This document shows, in pieces, positions 20,638 to 44,000 of a stretch of 64,000 nt of DNA. The first letter of the stretch is position 1; each line of letters starts with the position of its first letter. This DNA is from Mya arenaria (Eukaryota; Mollusca; Bivalvia; Myida; Myidae). Location: NCBI RefSeq assembly GCF_026914265.1, contig NC_069135.1, positions 35,969,756-36,033,755 on the forward strand. The letters run 5' to 3'. The translations under genes were made by a program, and so were the position numbers. Below the pieces are notes generated by a model. That model did no database searches, was not told the origin of the DNA, and saw nothing but the letters and a program-made list of their open reading frames with translations.

Positions 20638-21884
20638 AATCAGTATGTTCCCATTATTGACATTTATACAGATTAAAGATTATTTACTGGTAATATAAAT
20701 AAAATCCTCAAATGTTAAATACTTTTTGAAAAGGGCCACAGGAACTTTACAAATTGCCACACAATTCAAGCGAGTATTGGAAGAGATTTTTGAATAAGGT
20801 TCTAGATATTCTCTTGAAGAGAAATATTGAAGGTTAGAAAGAAAGGAAATGGTATCTTTTCATAGTAAGCAATTCATTTAAATTCATTCTCAGGTTTACG
20901 GCATAGAATTGTATTTTTGTTGAATCTCAAATGAGACAGTCTTCAGGAAAGTAGCAATGTACAGTGGAAGAGTCAGTGACCCGGAGCTTTGTTAGGTTTA
21001 CGATATGTTTCACTTGTTTAACGGCCAGTATTTACACAGCGAGTAGATTATTTATTGTTATAATGTTGAATCCGGTATGCTGTACTTAATGTGTATAGAA
21101 TGTTAACTGTACACAGTTAAAACTCTTTTAACGTAGCATATGCTTAAATCTTACACCGATTTAAAGGGGAAATATGTTACGCTTGGTAACATTTGAATCT
21201 CTTCCAAAGATAATTGATTTGTCAACAGTCTGGTGTGTAAAAAAACCCCATTAAAATACGGACAATTTCACTTTTTTGAAAGGAATTTGAAAAATGGTCA
21301 TGTATATGAATGACATCAGTTTAAGTTTTCTCGGTGGCTTGACAATAATCGACTGCTTTACACATAATATGATGATGGTTCTGTGTTTTATCTATTCTGT
21401 TTGTTCATCTTTTCACCAATCTCTCATGTGATACATACAACTTACCCCCCGTGCCATAAGACGATCGCTTGTATAAAAATGTAGTTATTTAGTCAAAGCT
21501 TTGTTTTATAGGGCTAAAAAGCAATTTTATTCACAAAGTCTTGTTTTAACTGTTCCTTGCTATTTTTTTGTATCCATGTTTTGTTTTAAACCAAATGCTG
21601 CTTTGGCGTTTTATTGTGTACGAAAACGTATTTTTTATCTGTATTATAAATCGTGTATTTTATGATTTTTTTTTATAACTAGATTCAGAATTATGGCAAA
21701 AAATGGCTTATACATGTAGATAAGGATGTTAAACAAAGACGCATATATAATATTCCATGAGTTTAATTGATTTTAAAATCATTTTGAAATACAACAAAGA
21801 ACTATAAGAAGTCATTAGTTTCATAGAATGTTTGAACAAATTAAAATAGATATCGTCTTAGAACTGCAAAGATTGAATGAATGA

Positions 21885-21890
21885 AATAAA
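21885..21890 (+). terminator. Candidate poly(A) signal, LAMB1 distal
   Basis: AATAAA about 1.9 kb after the laminin stop codon, before the SINE- and inverted-repeat-rich spacer. Confidence 0.35.
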
Positions 21891-23102
21891 TATGGATTTT
21901 AATTTATGATTTTAACTTAAGAACTTTGTCATAATTCTGAAGCCAGTTTTAGTCTTGTGTACAATGTACCATTCTTTATGGTACCCATGTTTGGCTATTC
22001 TATATCATGAACTCTGGGACATCCAGTGTGTGTATACCACGTGATAAATTACGTCATAAATGCTACGTCGGAAATTATCAGGTGCTATACACACACTGAC
22101 ATCGCTGTCCTATCTTTTATGGTGTACCTAACATTAAAACTTGCATTGTATTTACTCATTATCAGCATACGTGTAAATTCATTAGATTTTTACAATTTCA
22201 AAAGGACTGCTTGACAATAACTTATTGCTTTCAATTATATCTATTGCAAAAGAACAAATTTCAATAGTTTGATCAAAACCTTCAATGTACATTGTAAATA
22301 TATTTTGCTGATTTGAAAAAAAGAGAAGAAATGGTGACTGTAATTTTAATAGATAACTGTGTCCATGTTTAATTTGTGTACACACATAATAGGCTGAAGC
22401 TAGACACGGCCTGTGCTATTTATAGAAGCATTTTCCTGTATCATCATCGTTTATTTTTACCAAAAACCCATAAGGCTTTCAATGCCAGTTTTTAATTGTG
22501 TTGTGACAAAAGTTCTCTTAGCAAAATTGAGCTACGAATATCATATCTTGTGCCAAGTCGTTGTGAGTCACAAATTATATATTTATATTATACATTTATA
22601 CATACTTTGTATATTTATAGTGTATTTGATAATTAAGAAATTACCTCAGTTTGCGAGAATTTAGTCAATTTTATATAGAATATAGTATGTACAACCATAA
22701 TTACTACCTATGTTATAATAGCATAATTTACTACTTCAAAACCTGACATACAGGTAGCTATACTGCAGGTATACCTTTGTATTGGAAACTTATTATTGCC
22801 AGTTCTTTTCTTTTGCTTCTTACAGAATAATTCATTCACTGTGATAATAAATTGAACGAGGAATTTAGAAATCTTCCAAACTATTTCTGTAACATAAATC
22901 ACATGGCTGGAGTAACAGCTCAATGTTATTCCTTGTATGAAACTTTGAATTCGGTAAATTCATTAGTTTCAAAAAGCTTACTGAAATGAAATATCGCATA
23001 AATATATGCGTCAATAATAAGAATGTTAATATGTAATGGAAATATGATAAATTAATTGTTTGATTTTAATTCAGGACACCTTAGATCAAATACAGCACCA
23101 CC

Positions 23103-23358
23103 GGGCCTCAATTTCTTGAAACTTCTGATGCCTCTTATAACAGGTTTAAGCTAAGCTCACTTTCTTAATTTTGCTATAATTCAGTTTTTGTATTTACTTC
23201 TTTAATATTTCTTAGACTTCAAATAGGAATTATCTTTCTTATTATTACGATTAACCATTGTTCTTTTCTCAAAATCTAATTTAAGTATGCATTTTGGCTT
23301 TTTGAAATAAGCTACTTATGCCTGTTAGCCTTCAGAAGTTTCGAGAAATTGGAACCCC
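23103..23358 (+). repeat. Inverted-repeat element, GGGCC..TTTCT..AAACT family, copy 2
   Basis: Left GGGCCTCAATTTCTTGAAAC, right GTTTCGAGAAATTGGAACCC are inverted copies; interior has ATAACAGGTTTAAGCTAAGC and TTATTACGATTAACCATTG found again at 27019-27384. Non-coding. Confidence 0.8.
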
Positions 23359-24066
23359 GATTATAAATAAACACAATCAATTCTCAAGAAGCTAATTGCT
23401 CAATTTTTGTGATCTTGGCGCCAGTGCATCCATCATAGACTAACATCCTTTTATCCCTCAGAAATACATGAAAATCAACTTCCTTTTCAATCATTGGTTA
23501 GGTTTGTTTTTAGCAGTTTGTGCGTTACTGTTAAGGCATTATCACTTGTGTTATAAATAAGCCCGTCTGTAAACAAATCTATAGGCATACACTACATGTT
23601 CATTTTGTGATCAGTACCAAATGTCAATAATAATGACCAAATTTATGTCGTCTATCTTTAAATCAACTGCCGTTGTGGCAAACGAACCAGTCAAAAATGT
23701 GTAAATACTAGTTGTAGCATAATATGAGTGTACCAGATCTGTTTTCTGGTGTTTTGGTAGGTTGTCTATAATGTTTATCATGGTTTTGAAGCTTTAGTAA
23801 TTTTGTACTCAATGCATTTTTGTTTAAACATTTGGTATTACTTTTGTGTACACAAATAAAAAGCAACGTAATAAATTGGCAGTCCCTCCACTGAGTAGTT
23901 TTGATTTGCATGTACAAAAACTTCCGCCCTGGTCCGTCCTTTCCTAAGGGAATTTCTTATGTGGACTTACAAGGTCATATGAGCCTGCAGTTTAAACTTC
24001 AGTTTTGGATATTGAATTGATGCTTATAATATGTGACCCTAATGTTAACAGTAATCTTCAATGCTT

Positions 24067-24283
24067 TTGGTTGTCCAGTTAGCACAGTGGCTAGCACACT
24101 TGCTTCTCACCAAGGCGACCTGGGTTCAAATCCCAGTCTGGGCGCATGTGAGTTTTGTTGGTGGTCACCAAGCTGTACAAGTGGGTTTTCTCCGGGTACT
24201 CCAGTTTCACTTCATGCCACAAGACCAGACTCTCGGGCAACATCGTGCCAACAAGAGTGACTATATAAATTAATAAGAAGTTT
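24067..24283 (+). repeat. tRNA-derived SINE, family A, copy 2
   Basis: TTGGTTGTCCAGTTAGCACA head, A box TAGCACAGTGG, B box GGGTTCAAATCCC, tail GGTGGTCACCAAGC and GTGCCAACAAGAGTGAC. Best-preserved copy in the window. Confidence 0.85.
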
Positions 24284-25206
24284 AAACTTCATGGCTTTCT
24301 AAAAGGACGTACAGTGCTAGGAAGCACTGCTGCAAAACAACTTAGTACTTGACAGATAAACATGAAATTAATCGATGGAAACTGTTGAAAGAGATAAATA
24401 CTGATGAAGAAAGACGGCAAGTTGGCATAATGCTTGTTGACATGTTAGTGTTTGAAACGATCAAGTGACTTGCAAGGTGATCGGAGAACATATTCCACAC
24501 TTGAGCGAGGAAACTAAGACAACATGAAGGCAGATACGATTGTTGGTTTATTCTTTAAATCATGTAAAATGATGTATTATCGGCCACAAATCTAGGCTTG
24601 CTCTTAGGAAATACTGTATTTGCTTATTTTGGGACCATCTGGTGTCAAGTCCCTTTAATCTGTATTTTATAGTGTGAACTATGTGAACCATGAATTAAAA
24701 TCTTAAATTATTTAAATCTGTCAAACCTGTAATAAGAAATCATCTTGACATTGTTTTATTTTGGGCAAATTTTAGGCTGAAAATGGGACATAACTCCTAA
24801 ATAATAGTAGTTTGTAACCAAAGTCTAACTTGACCAGTATTTTATGGTGATAAACACATATTATTTGAAACTATCAGTCCTTCCATCAAGTATTGTCGGG
24901 ACATCTTAGTATGCAAATTTTAAATTGAAAAGTAGCCTCACTCAGTAAAGAATACGGGTTTGTAACTAGTGTCAAACTTGACCTGTATTCTATAGAGTTG
25001 AACCAGCAGTAAACATGTCTGCGGAGAATATTTGCTGTTTGGTTTTCCGCCTTAAGTATATGCGCTGCGTTGCAACAGGGATACAAAACAAAACATTTTC
25101 GAGCGGTTGGTAAACGCTCGCCTTACTGAATACACTGCTGCTATAAAATATAATTTAAATCCTTTCTATTGAAATTCATAAAACAAACAAAATTATTTTC
25201 AAATTG

Positions 25207-25212
25207 TTTATT
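25207..25212 (-). terminator. Candidate poly(A) signal for ZMYND10
   Basis: TTTATT on +, AATAAA on the gene strand, about 1 kb after the ZMYND10 stop. Position only suggestive. Confidence 0.25.
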
Positions 25213-25316
25213 ATCAAAAGGAATGTTTTCATTAAAATAAATAAATTAAGATACATGAACACACATCACAAATACAACCTATAATGGCTGTATACTTCAA
25301 TTAATACAAACATAAT

Positions 25317-25552
25317 CTGAACAAATACTTTTTATACACTCCTCATAATGATATTAAAATCTGACAGCGGTACTGTAGTTTTTGCACAGGATGGAATAAA
25401 GCAAAATGTTTGTCAATTGAAAGATCATTCAAATCTGAACAAATACTTTTTATACACTCCTCATAATGATATTAAAATCAGACAGCGGTACTGTAGTTTT
25501 TGCACAGGATGGAATAAAGCAAAATGTTTGTCAATTGAAAGATCATTCAAAT
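25317..25552 (+). repeat. Two-copy tandem duplication, 118-bp period
   Basis: CTGAACAAATACTTTTTATA through AAAGATCATTCAAAT occurs twice, nearly identical, in the probable 3' UTR of ZMYND10. Confidence 0.92.
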
Positions 25553-26257
25553 GAAAACAAGAACTGATACATATAGAATTAGAAGAAAAGTTACGCAGGC
25601 AATTTTTTTCCCAACAATTCTGGGGTAAAAAAGTGCGTCCTATACATAGTATAATATGACAAAGCTATTTTCAATACACCGTTCCTGATCATATTTTTAA
25701 GTGTTCAACATGGTCAGTACACTTTACCGCAGTCTTAGATTTAGAGAGGCATAAAAAGATCCTATTTGTTGCCAAGCAATGTTTTGTTGACTTCAAGATG
25801 CACTCTTGCGCCCAAATAATTAATACAATTGTTTTAATTTAACAAAAAGGATGAACAGATATCGTAAACAATGGTTCTTATGAAGTCCATGTTTGATTTG
25901 AAAGGAAGGTGCAGTAACATATTATTTCCACCTTATGCGACAAAAGTTGATCAGTGTAAATCTTTTAGGACTTTTAGTCATTTAATATTATGCGTTTTTA
26001 GCTATTAAATTCACAGTTACAATCTGTTACCAGTTATTATTTTTTTCCAGAATTGCATTATTTAGTAAGTAGTTCAAGGATTAACACTCAAAATTTATGT
26101 GTTATAAATGTGTATGTACTGATTTAAAATATGAGTGACACTTTAAGTAAAGAAACAAGACACTGTAGGCCTAACAGTTTGTTTTAACACAGACAAAAAG
26201 GTCCAAAACTGTCAGAAAATTGAACAAGTAGAAAAACAAGATCTCAGGTTAGTGGCA

Positions 26258-39450
<13,193 letters not shown>

Positions 39451-40970
39451 TTTATTTCTAGAAAACTCGACAAATTGTTTACACGCGAAAACTTGTTTCT
39501 TTTCTATTTCGGTGTAGCAGATTTATTTCTGACATGAAATTTGCAATATGGTTACGTTACACTAACAGCTTCGCGATGCACAGCGAGAACTACACTGGGT
39601 GAGAACCTAAATCGGAACACTTTCGGCACTATTTTTGAAATATTTCTAGTTAGACTTGCACCACAACTACACAATTTTCCATCAGCATACTAGGATTCAA
39701 GACCAATTGGTTGATATAAATTGCATTATTCAAGATACTACCAATCTGCATGAAACGTGCTTGATATACCGCACAGTCAAGGACTGCCAATTTTGTCATC
39801 GGAGTACCTAAATATATGGAACAGTTTTAATTCGTTTATTTTTTATTTTTATGTATTATTTTTAAAATATTGCTCCATGTATTGTTTAAGTAAATAATAA
39901 TTTAAGTTATTTCCAGCTTGTTTTATTTGTCATTTTTGTCAGTAAAATTTGATAATTTTCAGTAAAATACAGGCTGTACCAGTATGCTGTGATTGTGGCA
40001 AGCATGAAGTCTTTTCCCCCCGAGTGCCATGTATTGACATTTGAACATGAAAAACTTTAAATGATAGCAGTATTTGAGATTCTTATCGGAGAATCAGGTT
40101 CTTTGGAAGTTGTATCTAAGACAAGCGTCTTTATTGATTAAAATCATAATTAAACTGATCTCGATTGGAAAAACTGTTTTATAATGGGTGCTTCATGTTT
40201 AGGTACTGTTCCGATTTAGGTTCTCACCCAGCAGGCGTAATTTCCCATAGTGCTTTTTTACTGATTTATAGACGTCAATTGGTGATTTCTATTAACTGAG
40301 TATAGTCTTACACTGCTAGTTTTGTTTGCATTTGCATCACAAAGAACTTAAATTAAGATAAGTGTAGGCCACAGTGAGTTTCATTATTTGAACATGCGGC
40401 CACGCTCGGCTGATAAAACATCAAATATGGGATCATATCGGCGTTTGTACTGTTTGAGCAGGTCATGCTGTACGTCACCTCATATATCAAACAATGCACT
40501 CACTACGCATGCACACATTTCGGGGCGGCCTGTCTGCCACATTCAACAACCGGTCAAAGACTCCGTGTCCTTAAATGACACAGATGGGTTCACGGCTCGG
40601 TCAACCGTCTTTGTATTGGCGGCGATACAAAATGAATCAGACGGCTTCGGACGGTTAAGTCTGCACTTTTCTCTGTATTCTTGTATGATCCAGATTCAAA
40701 ATGGTTTGTACAATATCGGTTTAATCTAGACGTAGAGCTGAAGTGACTTGTTGGAAGTAAATAGGAAATTATGCATTGAATACGTGCAACTGTAAAAAAT
40801 CTTATCACCTTTAGCTTATAAAGTGGATGTAAACACATTAAATAGTTGCAAATGGTAAACAACTGAAGAAAGAAAAAAAATCGTACCCATAACTCAGAAC
40901 CACGAGCAGTAAAAGAGTAAAACATTCGTGAACACTTTGGAAAATTGTGGAGACTTCCTTGTCTCATGGC
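39451..40970. promoter_or_regulatory. Divergent spacer between ZMYND10 and APMAP starts
   Basis: 1.5 kb holding the 5' ends of two divergent genes, so both promoters are expected here. 39595-40231 is an inverted-repeat element; 40390-40640 is relatively GC-rich. I could not assign a TATA box, an X-box for RFX factors or a start site. Confidence 0.4.
39595..40231 (+). mobile_element. 637-bp inverted-repeat DNA element in divergent spacer
   Basis: CTGGGTGAGAACCTAAATCG at the left end; CGATTTAGGTTCTCACCCAG at the right is its exact reverse complement over 20 bp, with a few more matching bases. No coding capacity. Confidence 0.8.
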
Positions 40971-41014
40971 ATGAGTATGGAGTCTGGCAAAGACAGCCAC
41001 GTATTCCCACGCAG
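40971..41014 (+). CDS. APMAP: APMAP exon 1
   Basis: Encodes MSMESGKDSHVFPR, donor gtaata, leaves in phase 2. The phase match to exon 2 and lack of any alternative support it. An out-of-frame ATG at 40966 meets a stop after two codons. Confidence 0.7.
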
Positions 41015-44000
41015 GTAATATACATTTTGCATGGCTAAACTAAGTTTAATTTAGCTTTTATTTTGCATATTTTAGCAATTTCGCAAAATACACGCTTAAC
41101 AGCAAGGTCAAATAAAAGATCCAACGCATGTATAATTATCAAATTAAACTACCATTGCCACTTACTTTTATTTTTCTTAACGGATAATGTTCTTGCTTAA
41201 TGTTTGTGGTTTTCAAGCCAGGTTGGAAGCTGCTCACGCTTTATGGGTTGGCGTTATAGGGATCTTTTTCTGTCTGCTGACCACGCCCATCGACCCTCTT
41301 CCATACACGTAAGTTCTAAAAAGAATACCTTTTAACAAAGTGCTTTGGTCTGTCAGCCATTTGAACCGACATCGTATATACATGTTAAAATATATTTCAC
41401 GGGTGATGAGTTATGGCTACGGTTAGAGTCTTTGCCCGACCATACGTCGAATCCTCGACCAAGGGCACCACTACCGCCTACGCAACGTTCTACCGACGAC
41501 ACCACTACCGACGACGCAACGTTCTACCGACGACACCACTACCGGCGACGCAACGTTCTACCGACGACACCACTACCGGCGACGCAACGTTCTACCGACG
41601 ACACCACTACCGGCGACGCAACGTTCTACCGACGACACCACTACTGGCGACGCAACGTTCTACCGACGACACCACTACCGACGACGCAACGTTCTACCGA
41701 CGACACCGCTACCGACGACACCACTACCGACGACACCACTACCGGCGACGCCGCTACCGACGAAACCACAACCGACCCAACTCACTACAGACGACACCGC
41801 TACCGACGACACAACTACCGACGACACCGCTACCGACGAAACCACAACCGACCAAACTCACTACAGACAACACCGCTACCGACGACACCGCTACCGACGA
41901 CACTACTGCCGACGACGCTACTTCTGACGCCACCAATATTGATGACGACACGACCGACGCGACTGCTACCAATTACGCCACTACCGACGATGCCCGACTA
42001 CACCATCACTGACGACGCCACTTCTGATGACACCACTATTAACGACGCCACCTACGATGACGACACTACCTTAGACGCCACTACCGACGAAACCACTACC
42101 GACGACACTACTACCGACAACACCACTACTGCCGACACCACTACCGCCGACAACACTACCGACAACACTTACGCCAACACCACAACCGCCGACACCACTA
42201 CCGCCGACAACACTACCGCCGAAACCACTACCGACACCACTACTACCGCCGACAACACTACGAACAACGACACTACGTATTACACCATGCTAGGCTAAAA
42301 GTCATTACTTTTCTCTTCAATGTACAGCTTCCCATACCCCTTGCCTAGACTCGAGGGTCCCCTTGAGAAGAATTCGATCTTGCAGAAGGCCGAGCGCTGG
42401 TTTGATGGACAGATATTCGGACCAGAGTCCTTCACAGTGGATGAAAATGGTACACGTGTACATTTTAAAGTAAAAGTGCATTTTTGTAGTCTCTAAGTGT
42501 GCCATTAAACTGAAATATTTTACTTCGCTTGCTACGTCAGCTATCAGCCTATTTCTTAACTGGGGATTGAACCCGGGTCCAGTTGATGGAGAGACCGAGT
42601 TAAACAAGCGTTGTCTTATATGGACTATTGTTTCATCCACGCAGTAAACATGCATATTATTATATTAACGTATATATCAAAAGAAAAAGAAAACACGCAC
42701 ATTCACGACCAACGACGATCCAATTCTTGCAAAATCTAGCATAACATATACGGTCGAACCTATTTGGCTCGAACTCCCAGGGATCGACCAAAATACCTCG
42801 AGCCTCGGAAAAATCGAGCCAAGCGGTAATGCTCACATTAAAAAACAACAAAAACGGTTCTTTATATACAGTTCGAGCCATCGATGAATTCGAGCCAAGC
42901 GTGTTCGAGCCAACGGGGTTTGACTGTATTTTAATTGTTGGAATGATTGGAAGGACACGAACACTGAAAACGATCACATATTCATGAATATATGACGTTT
43001 TCACTCTTAACGGCCTAGTTTAAGCCTTCTATAAGTGACCCCTCCTCCCCATTCCGTTTATAGTACACTACTTAAGTGTATTGATCTTATATCTTTATTG
43101 CCTTATGCTGTATATCAGATCTGCGATCTGAGCATCCTGCTGTGCAGATCTGAAGGTTTTCTTATAGAAATGGACAATACAACTTGCCATTTGGTTGTTG
43201 TTGTTGTTGTTTTCAAAGAATAATAACAATTTATCTATTGTTATTTCAAAGTTTCATCTTTTGTGAAGGAACGTTATTAACTGGTACTGCTGACGGGAAG
43301 ATTCTTCAGATTGACATCCGGCGGAAGTCGGCGGTGCTAGTGGTGCGGACGGGCCTCGACAGCCCGGAATGTGGCTCACCGGAAATGGAGCCTTTATGCG
43401 GCCGTCCCAAGGGGATGAAGTTTGGACCGGATGGAAAACTTTATGTGGTGGACTCGTATAAGGGCTTACTTCGAGTGAACATCCAAAACAAAAGTTTCGA
43501 GATATTGGTAGCTAATTCAGAAGGTATTCGATGTTTTGCATAAGTGGCATGCCACCTCAGAGGTATCGATAAAATATTTGCATTTATTCAGATTTGTGTT
43601 CGTTATCAAATACAATTTAAGCAGTTTTACATCAAATTGAATGTCGATTTGATTATTGTGTTCATATAGATCAGTTGCAGTACCGAAGCATATTTTTTTT
43701 AAAGTGACATTCTTATTAAAATCAAAACATACACATGTATTACTTGCAAACATTACTTTTAAGTGATAATCCTTTTACAACTAACTATGCATTTATGGAA
43801 AATTTTGATAACAGATAACAATATTGTAACCATGTATTTAATAGCTGAAAACGCACAAATATTAAATGATTAGTGAGTACTAAAATATTATATATTAAAT
43901 AACAGAGTTATCGATAAAACACTTGCATTAATTCAGAGTTCGTTATCACATACTAGCAGTTCTACATCAACTTAAATGTCGAATTGATTATTAGGATTAT

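Larger units (their letters stand above)
20005..21910 (+). other. LAMB1: Probable 3' UTR of the laminin beta gene
   Basis: No coding sequence seen after the stop. AATAAA signals lie at 20632-20637, 20698-20703 and 21885-21890. Which is used, and therefore the UTR end, is not decided by the sequence. Confidence 0.5.
21911..25206. other. Spacer between laminin and ZMYND10 3' ends
   Basis: The two genes converge here. I see a SINE (24067), an inverted-repeat element (23103) and otherwise AT-rich sequence; the small open frames show no family features. Confidence 0.6.

Noticed and set aside
24067..24283. tRNA gene
   Set aside because: Has A and B boxes, but no tRNA cloverleaf with paired acceptor stem; the shared body with two other copies marks a SINE.
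40388..40729. 113-codon frame upstream of APMAP
   Set aside because: No signal, domain or splice support; lies in the divergent spacer, though its relatively high GC made it worth a look.
41413..42012. Arg/His/Tyr-rich 199-codon frame
   Set aside because: Alternative-frame reading of the 34-bp array; frame rotates with each unit.
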